In this document: positions 1 to 4,404 of the stretch, piece after piece
How the letters are laid out: the number at the start of each line of letters is the position of its first letter
Numbering within the stretch: the first letter of the stretch is position 1
NCBI GenBank assembly: GCA_036504075.1
Contig: DASXVX010000005.1
Span: forward strand, 1-5,211
Length of the DNA stretch: 5,211 nucleotides
DNA from: DASXVX01 sp036504075
GTDB lineage: Bacteria > Bacillota > Sulfobacillia > Symbiobacteriales > Symbiobacteriaceae
Direction: 5' to 3'
The notes under the pieces: model-generated
What the model saw: only the letters and a program-made list of their open reading frames with translations
The model's database searches: none
What the model was told of the DNA's origin: nothing
Made by a program: the position numbers and the translations under genes

Positions 1-51
1 CACCAACAACTTGTGGACGAAGAGACTGTCGAGCTAGCACTCGCTGAATGA
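1..51 (+). CDS. C-terminal tail of an unidentified protein (partial)
   Basis: The first frame of the window reads 16 codons ending ...DEETVELALAE and then TGA at 49-51. A rho-independent-type hairpin follows within 3 bases, which is how a real gene end normally looks. The acidic, helix-like tail is too short to assign to a family. The rest of the gene lies left of the window. Confidence 0.55.
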   Translation, partial: HQQLVDEETVELALAE

Positions 52-53
52 CG

Positions 54-78
54 AAACCGGGGCCCTGTCCCCGGTTTT
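54..78 (+). terminator. Rho-independent terminator after the left-edge gene
   Basis: AAACCGGGG (54-62) pairs with CCCCGGTTT (69-77) around the six-base loop CCCTGT, and the 3' arm runs into TTTT. It starts 3 bases after the stop codon at 49-51, so it most likely terminates the gene entering from the left. Confidence 0.75.
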
Positions 79-262
79 GCTCCAGCCCGATGGGTTCGCT
101 CAAACTGAGTCGGTTTGGGTCAGAAAGTCCGAGCGCCAACACCTGACGACCGCCTCCGGTTAACTTGTGACGTGACACCTATTTCACCTCGAATCGCAAT
201 GAATCCATCAAGCATAAATTGTTTATGGGATTCAAAATAACCTTCATGCGAGTGGCGGAAGC
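79..262. other. Non-coding stretch, no gene recognised
   Basis: I find no convincing reading frame, RNA gene or strong promoter here. From about 180 onward the sequence is more AT-rich than the surrounding coding DNA (for example around 205-235). That would suit an intergenic or mobile-element flank, but it is not diagnostic. Confidence 0.4.
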
Positions 263-398
263 GCTACTTTTGCGATAGCATCTACGCTCCTATTGACGCT
301 GTTGGTACGCATACCTCAATATCATGCCTGCAAGAAGCCAAGCTAAAGTGGTCAGGCGATGTGGGTCTGGAGTCGCTATCGGCATCACAAAAGCGTAG
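263..398 (-). mobile_element. Possible insertion-sequence remnant (MITE-like), with transposase N-terminal scrap
   Basis: On the minus strand, from the ATG at 385-383, about 30 codons read MPIATPDPHRLTTLAWLLAG and onward to a TAG at 292-290. The PHRLTTLAWLLAGM segment resembles the N-terminal region of IS4-like transposases, which often carry a motif of the style 'nP.rl.tLaWlv.Gll'. The rest of the transposase is absent. The flanks look like imperfect inverted repeats: the + strand from 264 (CTACTTTTGCGAT) resembles the minus strand from 396 (CTACGCTTTTGTGAT). This would fit an internally deleted element of about 135 bp. I see no target-site duplication, and the similarity is judged by eye, so both the family and the boundaries are tentative. 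Confidence 0.35.
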
Positions 399-431
399 GA
401 TTCCTGTCGGCAGCTCCGCGCCAATAACAAG

Positions 432-464
432 GCTCCGGAGGTTCTGACCTCCGGAGCTTTTGTT
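432..464. terminator. Strong, probably bidirectional terminator hairpin
   Basis: GCTCCGGAGGT (432-442) and ACCTCCGGAGC (447-457) form a perfect 11-bp stem with a TCTG loop. TTTTGTT follows on the + strand. On the minus strand the stem is preceded by AAAA and followed by the weaker tract CTTGTTATT. It lies about 100 bases beyond the stop of the minus-strand response regulator, so it could end that operon. No complete + strand gene precedes it in the window, although the T-tract is better in that direction. Confidence 0.7.
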
Positions 465-566
465 CTGGCACCTCGGAACGAAAACCCGGTGGGAATACGA
501 TGCCCCGCCCGATGCCGGGAAACCTGCTCGAATGCTTGCTGGCGGTGGACGTGTACATGTCGCGGG

Positions 567-1244
567 CTACCGGATGCGGTACCGTTTGGACGGTCGCCCC
601 AGGTCACCGTATGACAGTTCCACCACCAGGAGTCCCCGATCGATCAGGTAAGACAGGTAGCGCAGGCAGGTGATGCGCGATAGCGAGATGGCAGCCACAA
701 TCTCCTGGACCGAGCGCGCCTCTTGCTGCACCGCCAGGTAGCCACGCACTCGCTCCAGCGTCAGCGGGTCGATGCCCTTCGGGGTGCCACCGAACCGGGA
801 CGCAGCCAAGGCCGGCCCTAACAGGCCATCCAGATCGGCCTGGCCGAGGGTCACTCCGGTGTGTACCCGCCGCCGGAAGGCTGCGTACCGCTCCAGCGCG
901 GCAGTAAACCGCTCGCGGGTATACGGCTTGATCAGGTAATCCACCACGCCCATCCGGGTCGCCTGGCTGATCAGGTCGCCCTCGGCGGCGGCGGTGGCCA
1001 TGATCACGTCCACCGCCAGCCCCTGACCACGGAGTTGACCGAGGAACTCCAGCCCTGACAGGCCCGGCATGTACACGTCCAGCAGCACTAACTCAGGGTG
1101 ATGCCGGGCGACCATGGTCAGCGCCTGGTCGCCGCGGGGGGCAATCCCGGTCACCACGAAACCCGGTACCGCCTCCACGTAACGCCGGTTGACATCCGCG
1201 ACGATCGCATCGTCCTCGATGATGAGTGTGCGGATTGCCTTCAC
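567..1244 (-). CDS. CitB/DcuR-family response regulator
   Basis: This 225-residue cytoplasmic DNA-binding response regulator would activate target promoters once phosphorylated by its sensor kinase. The receiver domain covers about residues 4-120, with the acidic pair D11/D12, phospho-acceptor D56 in LLDVYMPG, T84 and K106 in LIKPY. A linker with PKGIDPLTLERV (about 155-166) leads to a C-terminal helix-turn-helix (about 167-212) ending YGDLGRPSKRYRIR. That architecture is typical of regulators of citrate, fumarate and other carboxylate uptake. The start is GTG at 1244; it overlaps the TGA of the kinase gene (GTGA), with the purine-rich site GGAGGGGAGC at 1260-1251 upstream. The gene looks intact although its partner kinase is broken. 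The nearby TRAP permease and UxaA fragments suggest it once controlled sugar-acid or dicarboxylate uptake; that target is inference. Confidence 0.93.
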   Translation of the reverse strand: MKAIRTLIIEDDAIVADVNRRYVEAVPGFVVTGIAPRGDQALTMVARHHPELVLLDVYMPGLSGLEFLGQLRGQGLAVDVIMATAAAEGDLISQATRMGVVDYLIKPYTRERFTAALERYAAFRRRVHTGVTLGQADLDGLLGPALAASRFGGTPKGIDPLTLERVRGYLAVQQEARSVQEIVAAISLSRITCLRYLSYLIDRGLLVVELSYGDLGRPSKRYRIR

Positions 1245-1956
1245 GTGTTCGCTCCCCTCCCCGGGGGTTTTGGCAGGATGATGTCAAACGTGGTGCCTTC
1301 ATCTGGTGTCGAGCGCAGCGTGATCTCGCCGCGGGCGCCCCTGACCAGCCGGTGGACGAGGGCCAGGCCCAGGCCGCGAGCGCCCGGTTTGCTGGTGACC
1401 CCGGGTTCAAAGCAGTGCGCCGCCAGGTTGGGCGGCATCCCCAGCCCGTTGTCCGATACCGTGATCTGCAACCGGTTCGGGCCGTCGGCGATCAGTACCT
1501 GGACCCGGCCGGTGCGCTGGTCCCGTTCCCGCAGTGCCTCCACTGCGTTCTCGATCAGGTTCCCCCAGGATTGTCACCAGAGCGCCGGCGTCAACCGGCC
1601 CTACCCCCAGCGGCTCCAGATGGCTGCCTCTCACCAACTTGACCTGGACGCCGGCCTCGTCCGCTTCGCTCGCCTTGCCGATCAACAGCCCTGCCACCGC
1701 TGGATCCCGGACGGCCCGCGCGATGCGGCCCACCAGGTCCTGGCGGGTGCGCACGTCCTTCTGGATGAAGGCCATGGCCGCGTCATACTCCCGCAGGGAG
1801 AGCAGGTCGCTCAGGGCCTGCAGCTTGTTGGCGAACTCGTGGGCCTGTGCCCGCAAGGCTGCCACGAAGCGGCGCACGCCGGTCAGTTCCTCGGCCAGGA
1901 CCTGAACCTCCGACTTATCCCGGAAGGTAGCCACGGCGCCGATCACGTCGCTCTCG
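1241..1956 (-). pseudogene. CitA/DcuS-type sensor histidine kinase, 5'-truncated and frameshifted
   Basis: This is the C-terminal half of the kinase that would phosphorylate the adjacent regulator. Read on the minus strand, it begins at the end of a PAS-like segment (DVIGAVATFRDKSEVQ). The dimerisation/phospho-acceptor helix follows with RAQAHEFANKL (His codon at 1841-1839), as in the CitA/DcuS family. After VTILG the frame shifts: the C5 run at 1562-1566 (G5 on the coding strand) has one base too many. The neighbouring frame resumes the expected N box, NLIENAVEALRERD. DNGLGMP and GARGLGLALV (ATP lid) then follow, ending ...GRGANT at the TGA at 1243-1241. The periplasmic sensor, membrane helices and most of the PAS domain are missing because dctM sequence on the other strand begins at about 1957. 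A sequencing error could explain the frameshift but not the truncation. Confidence 0.88.
1251..1260 (-). promoter_or_regulatory. Ribosome binding site of the response regulator
   Basis: The minus strand reads GGAGGGGAGC here, 6 bases before the GTG start at 1244-1242. It lies inside the 3' end of the kinase gene, and together with the GTGA start/stop overlap it supports translational coupling and the choice of GTG as the start. Confidence 0.6.
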
Positions 1957-2523
1957 CTGCCGGTGGTCAATCTGGGCGGCATCCTGGGCGGAATCTTCAC
2001 CGCCACGGAGGCTGCGGCCATCGCCGTGGTCCTTGCCGCCGTGATCGGCTGGAAGAAGCTGAAACTGGCGGATATGCCGGGACTCTTGCTGTCGGCTGGG
2101 CGCAGCACGGCCCAGGTGATGCTGATCGTGGCGACCTCGGCGATTCTGGGCTTCTTCCTGGCCGGAGAGCAGCTCCCGCAGGCCGTGGCGGCAGGGCTGT
2201 TGGGCATCAGCCATAACAAGTGGGTGATCCTGGCGATGCTCAACGTCCTGTTCCTGATTGTGCGGTTGTTTTTGAACTCCACGCCCACCATCATCCTGCT
2301 GGTACCGATCCTCATGCCGCTGGTGCGCCAGGTGGGCATCGATCCCATTCACTTCGGCCTGGTGCTGACGATCAATCTGGGCATCGGTCAGCAGACGCCG
2401 CCGGTGGCTTCCGTGCTCCTGACCACCTGTGCGATCGCAAAGATTAGCATCGACCAGATCTTCAAGGCCATGTGGTATTTCCTGGCGGCCATGCTGGTGG
2501 TGTTGCTCCTGGTGACCTACTGG
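1957..2523 (+). pseudogene. dctM: TRAP transporter large permease (DctM type), C-terminal half only
   Basis: About 189 codons match the C-terminal part of the DctM subunit, the large membrane permease of TRAP transporters. These import carboxylates and sugar acids using ion gradients. The segment starts LPVVNLGGILGGIFTATEAAA, whose GGIFTATEA signature belongs in the middle of the protein. Hydrophobic helices follow (about VMLIVATSAILGFFLAG, WVILAMLNVLFLIV, the TPTIILLVPILMPL stretch, and MWYFLAAMLVVLLLV). It also has GIDPIHFGLVLTINLGIGQQTPPVAS, a strong family motif. It ends at LLLVTYWP, close to the usual C-terminus. A full DctM has about 420-440 residues, so roughly the first half is missing. 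There is no plausible start or ribosome site at about 1957, where antisense kinase sequence abuts. No dctP or dctQ is present. Confidence 0.9.
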
Positions 2524-2627
2524 CCGCCGAGATCATTCGCATCTGCGCGCCGGTGTACATCAAGTTCGGCCTGCGCAACCACCCTGGCCTCTATCCCTCC
2601 GGCGCTCACCTGGAAGACCTGGTTGGC
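2520..2627 (+). pseudogene. Fragment resembling a sugar phosphate isomerase/epimerase
   Basis: At about 2520 the coding signal changes frame. For 36 codons the new frame has strongly GC-rich third positions and reads AAEIIRICAPVYIKFGLRNH, then PGLYPSGAHLEDLV. The 'kfgLrNHpGlyp...edLv' pattern resembles the central strand and helix of xylose-isomerase-like TIM-barrel proteins (sugar phosphate isomerases/epimerases, IolE-like), which usually read '..laLENHgg..pt.edll.Lv'. This is recognition of a motif style in a very short piece, so the family is tentative. Both ends are cut: dctM precedes and uxaA follows in another frame, with no start or stop. Confidence 0.45.
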
Positions 2628-2829
2628 CGAGTACGTGATCATGAAGCCCGGACAGGACAACGTGGCCACGGCGGTGGTCGATCTGCCCGCAGGCACGACG
2701 CTCGTTGTGGGCGATACGGCCCTGACCCTGCTCCAGCCCATCAAGTTCGGCCACAAGTTCGCGGTCAGAGCCATCGCCGCCGGCGAGTCGGTCATCAAAT
2801 ATGGACAGGTCATCGGCGCCGCCACCCTG
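2623..2829 (+). pseudogene. uxaA: UxaA-family SAF domain (altronate/hexarate dehydratase type), 3'-truncated
   Basis: This frame, the same as the dctM frame, reads LAEYVIMKPGQDNVATAVVD, continues LPAGTTLVV and ends with IKFGHKFAVRAIAAGESVIK and YGQVIGAAT. It is the SAF domain found as the N-terminal part or small subunit of UxaA-type altronate/galactarate dehydratases. In the family, the 'G.P.G.A' step normally leads to 'I..GehVHvHN'. Here that final strand is lost just after GAAT, and no catalytic large subunit follows. A TTG at 2623 with GGAAG at 2612-2616, or the ATG at 2641, could be the original start. However, the upstream bases also fit the preceding isomerase-like fragment, so the start is undecided. 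The gene points to hexuronate or aldarate breakdown. Confidence 0.75.
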
Positions 2830-2875
2830 GCTGAGCAAGTCATTCCTGCTTGGTCCAGCTCCCACAGGCGGCTGA
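2828..2875 (+). pseudogene. Possible 15-codon C-terminal tail of an unidentified gene
   Basis: After the UxaA similarity ends, the frame from 2828 reads WLSKSFLLGPAPTGG and stops at TGA 2873-2875, followed directly by an in-frame TAA. A perfect hairpin starts 5 bases after the TGA. A double stop followed by a hairpin is what an operon end looks like, so this may be the true last gene of the deleted locus. It is too short to identify and could be chance. Confidence 0.25.
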
Positions 2876-2879
2876 TAAG

Positions 2880-2915
2880 CGAAGGCCCGATGGATTTGTC
2901 TCCATCGGGCCTTCG
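2880..2915. terminator. Perfect 15-bp hairpin, probable operon-end terminator
   Basis: CGAAGGCCCGATGGA (2880-2894) pairs perfectly with TCCATCGGGCCTTCG (2901-2915) around the loop TTTGTC. It lies between + strand gene fragments on the left and the minus-strand SHOCT gene on the right (whose stop is at 3020), so it may serve both directions. Neither side has a real T-tract (CGTATTGG on +, CTTATCAG on minus). It may therefore be a weak intrinsic terminator or an RNA-stabilising hairpin. Confidence 0.6.
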
Positions 2916-3019
2916 TATTGGTTCGAGCCTGAACATGTGCCGTTGTGCAACGGCCGATCAGAGCGGGTGGCAGGTTGGCGACTACCTGGGCCAGGGCGAC
3001 GGCTGATACTCGTTGAGCG

Positions 3020-3199
3020 TCAGGCCTGAATTCGCTTGCGCAGAGACTCGTATTCCTCTACGGATATCTCGCCTCGGGCAAGGCGGAGGCGCAGCGTGGC
3101 CAAGGCTTCATCGCCGGGCTCATGCTCAGTCCGGCGCGGGGTGACACGGTCAAACAAGAAGACAATCAGGAGGACCGGTACGATCCACATGAGCATCAT
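3020..3199 (-). CDS. Small membrane-anchored SHOCT-domain protein
   Basis: A 59-residue protein starts at ATG 3199-3197 and stops at TGA 3022-3020. AGGAGG on the minus strand (3214-3209) lies 9 bases before the start, a very good ribosome site. Residues 1-16 (MMLMWIVPVLLIVFLF) form one hydrophobic membrane segment. A short charged linker (about 17-29) and a SHOCT motif (about 30-58, DEALATLRLRLARGEISVEE then YESLRKRI) follow. SHOCT is a short C-terminal module common in small bacterial membrane proteins and is thought to aid oligomerisation; its exact job is unknown. Size and layout are normal for stand-alone SHOCT proteins, so I take the gene as complete and functional. Neighbours give no functional hint: upstream lie remains of a broken chemotaxis receptor. 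Confidence 0.85.
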   Translation of the reverse strand: MMLMWIVPVLLIVFLFDRVTPRRTEHEPGDEALATLRLRLARGEISVEEYESLRKRIQA

Positions 3200-3208
3200 G
3201 AGCCATCC

Positions 3209-3214
3209 CCTCCT
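3209..3214 (-). promoter_or_regulatory. Shine-Dalgarno site of the SHOCT gene
   Basis: The minus strand reads AGGAGG here, 9 bases upstream of the ATG at 3199. It decides the first of two consecutive ATGs as the start and is the strongest ribosome site in the window. Confidence 0.75.
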
Positions 3215-3248
3215 CAGACGTGCCTGGACTTTCTTTCAGGCTGCCTTG

Positions 3249-3254
3249 ATTGTA
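3249..3254 (-). promoter_or_regulatory. Candidate -10 element (TACAAT) for the SHOCT gene
   Basis: On the minus strand TACAAT lies about 50 bases before the SHOCT start, a sensible distance for a leader of roughly 40 bases. No good -35 hexamer lies 16-18 bases upstream. A TTGACA is present further up, but its spacing to TACAAT is 31 bases, too long for that pair. The call rests on one hexamer. Confidence 0.3.
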
Positions 3255-3321
3255 GCGCACCCGGATGAAGGCGATGTGGGGAAGATGTCAAGGTTGTGTG
3301 GAGGCGCATTGCGTCCCGTCG

Positions 3322-3411
3322 TTATCGCTTGAACTGCCCGATCTGTCCCCGCAATCGGTTCGCCACCTCCGCCAGCGTACCGGCTGACCGGGCGATCTCT
3401 CCGGTCGAAGA
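3322..3411 (-). pseudogene. C-terminal tail of a methyl-accepting chemotaxis protein
   Basis: On the minus strand the last about 28 codons read STGEIARSAGTLAEVANRLR and then GQIGQFKR, stopping at TAA 3324-3322. This is the usual end of a chemotaxis receptor, where '..SLAevAe.L...v..F+' closes the coiled-coil signalling domain. Upstream on the same strand the frame stays open but no longer resembles a receptor (proline and alanine-rich, antisense-like). The adjoining receptor-like sequence is instead on the + strand (3413-3544). The ligand-binding and membrane parts and the hairpin-tip signalling region are absent. The gene is broken. Confidence 0.7.
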
Positions 3412-3412
3412 C

Positions 3413-3544
3413 TTCAGCCGTGATGTGGCACCGATGGCCGGGGCTGTGGGTGCGGTCACCGCAGAGAACCTGGCCGCCACCGAGCAAATGGCTGCCGGCT
3501 CCCGGCAGGTCCAAGCGGCAGTCGCCCGGGTGGAGGCCATCAAG
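3413..3544 (+). pseudogene. Inverted internal segment of the same chemotaxis receptor
   Basis: About 44 codons on the + strand read FSRDVAPMAGAVGAVTAENL and then AATEQMAAGSRQVQAAVARV EAIK. This matches the C-terminal helix of a receptor signalling domain, where '..v..vteEnaAateEmaa.s.qv..av..ve.ia' precedes the tail by some 30 residues. It lies head-to-head with the tail on the other strand. Turning this block round would put it directly upstream of the tail in the correct order, so a local inversion (with some loss at the joins) is the simplest explanation. It has no start codon, ribosome site or stop of its own at a sensible place. Confidence 0.6.
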
Positions 3545-3796
3545 ATAGTCCACGGTTTCGGAGCCCTTTTTGGTCCCCGTGTGTTCGTTTCACCTCAGAA
3601 TAGGGACATTCTGTGAGTCCGCGGCCACCCCAAATTCCTTCAGGGGCGATTCTCGGTATGCCGTTTCGACCAGGGCGGGCCTGAGCGGGGCCACTCAGAG
3701 GTAGGCGCACCCTTCTAATGAATCAACAGTTACATAGCAGTCACCGTTCCGGGGACACTGATTGCGGTGCATGTTCGCACCAAGCCAAGTTATCCC
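3545..3796. other. Intergenic region upstream of the Dps-like gene
   Basis: I see no gene here. It contains the inverted repeat CAGAAT-N6-ATTCTG (3596-3613) and must hold the promoter of the gene starting at 3813, but I find no convincing -35/-10 pair. The sequence does not match the Fur/PerR-type box that controls dps in many Firmicutes. Confidence 0.45.
3596..3613. promoter_or_regulatory. Inverted repeat of unknown function
   Basis: CAGAAT (3596-3601) and ATTCTG (3608-3613) are perfect inverted copies separated by AGGGAC. The site lies about 200 bases upstream of the Dps-like gene. It could be an operator or the edge of a lost mobile element. With 6-bp arms it may also be chance. Confidence 0.25.
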
Positions 3797-3797
3797 G

Positions 3798-3805
3798 AAG
3801 GGAAG
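3798..3805 (+). promoter_or_regulatory. Ribosome binding site of the Dps-like gene
   Basis: AAGGGAAG lies 7 bases before the ATG at 3813 and supports this start over the in-frame ATG at 3768. Confidence 0.5.
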
Positions 3806-3812
3806 CGACTGC

Positions 3813-4349
3813 ATGCCAGCTACTCAGATCGTGGCAAAGAGCCCGATTGGGTTTGACGACGCCAAGGTCAAGCAGATCACGGATGCCCTCAACGCCGACA
3901 TCGCCACCCTGTTTCAGTTGTTCAAGCAGTTCAAGAAGCATGAGTGGTACCTCAGTGGGACGGAGTACCAGATGCTGCACACCTGCTATGCTAACTGGGC
4001 TGACCGGGCTCTCGAAGACGCCGACGAGATTGCAAAGCGGGTCGTGGCTGTCGGCGGTGTGCCGATCAACCCCGCTTCGGCTGAAGCCGCCTCGGCGTTC
4101 AAATTCGAGGCTGCGGACGTACCGGGTGTGCGCCAGATGCTGGAGAACGACCTGACCGCTGAACAGGCGCTGTTCGGCAAACTCCGGGAGCACATCCCGC
4201 TCCTCGAAAACCAAGGCGATTACGCGTCGTCGATCCTGCTCCGGCACATTCTCAAGGAGGAAGAGGACATCGCCCGCAAGCTGGCTCTGTACATCCAGCA
4301 TGAGGGGCTCGCGCACGCCCTGATCCACGCGGAGACCAAGAAACCGTAA
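3813..4349 (+). CDS. Dps/ferritin-like protein with atypical ferroxidase residues
   Basis: This 178-residue protein has the four-helix ferritin-like fold of the Dps family, which stores iron and protects DNA during starvation and oxidative stress. The ATG at 3813 is chosen because AAGGGAAG (3798-3805) lies 7 bases before it; an in-frame ATG at 3768 lacks such a site. Helix A carries LFKQFKKHEWYLSGTEYQML (about 34-55), matching the usual 'K.HHW.VsG..f..LH'. Helix B carries DEIAKRVVAVGGVPINP (about 71-87). Helices C and D follow (about 103-166). Compared without gaps to E. coli Dps, ligand H51 becomes E44 and H63 is kept as H56. D67 becomes A60, D78 is kept as D71, and E82 becomes K75. Classical iron oxidation may therefore be altered or lost. 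The helix D 'HE..W.L' motif is also changed, to EEDIARKL. The gene appears to stand alone, converging on the DUF1259 gene. Confidence 0.85.
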   Translation: MPATQIVAKSPIGFDDAKVKQITDALNADIATLFQLFKQFKKHEWYLSGTEYQMLHTCYANWADRALEDADEIAKRVVAVGGVPINPASAEAASAFKFEAADVPGVRQMLENDLTAEQALFGKLREHIPLLENQGDYASSILLRHILKEEEDIARKLALYIQHEGLAHALIHAETKKP

Positions 4350-4361
4350 ACGCGTGCTGGT

Positions 4362-4404
4362 AGGGAAAGCACCCCAAGGCGATTGCCCTTGAGGTGCTTT
4401 CCCT
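4362..4404. terminator. Convergent terminator between the Dps-like and DUF1259 genes
   Basis: AGGGAAAGCACC (4362-4373) pairs perfectly with GGTGCTTTCCCT (4393-4404). The stem continues, after one mismatch, with CAAGG (4375-4379) against CCTTG (4387-4391). It begins 12 bases after the Dps-like stop, and its right arm touches the stop codon of the minus-strand gene (TAA at 4406-4404), so it can serve both convergent genes. T-tracts are short on both strands. Confidence 0.75.

Noticed and set aside
1098..2216. Very long + strand open frame of about 372 codons
   Set aside because: It runs antisense to the response regulator and kinase and then across the dctM join. Its product (rich in R, G, H, Q, low complexity) resembles no family, while the opposite strand has clear domain motifs.
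1407..2348. Minus-strand open frame continuing from the kinase across the dctM region
   Set aside because: Only the part below about 1956 reads as kinase. The rest is antisense to well-recognised dctM sequence, so it is not an alternative N-terminal sensor domain.
2918..2930. tRNA-like GGTTCGAGCC (resembles a T-arm)
   Set aside because: No acceptor stem, anticodon arm or D arm can be built around it; it is a chance match.
3264..3295. TTGACA on the minus strand as the -35 of the SHOCT promoter
   Set aside because: The spacing to the TACAAT at 3254-3249 is 31 bases, far from the 16-18 needed, so the two hexamers cannot form one promoter.
3596..3613. Possible PerR/Fur box for the Dps-like gene
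   Set aside because: The dyad CAGAAT-N6-ATTCTG does not resemble the AT-rich PerR or Fur consensus and lies about 200 bases upstream. It was kept only as an inverted repeat of unknown function.
3296..3616. + strand open frame of about 106 codons as an intact gene
   Set aside because: Only about 44 internal codons look like protein (chemotaxis receptor). Its ends are antisense to the receptor tail or run into non-coding DNA, and it lacks a ribosome site. It was treated as an inverted fragment.
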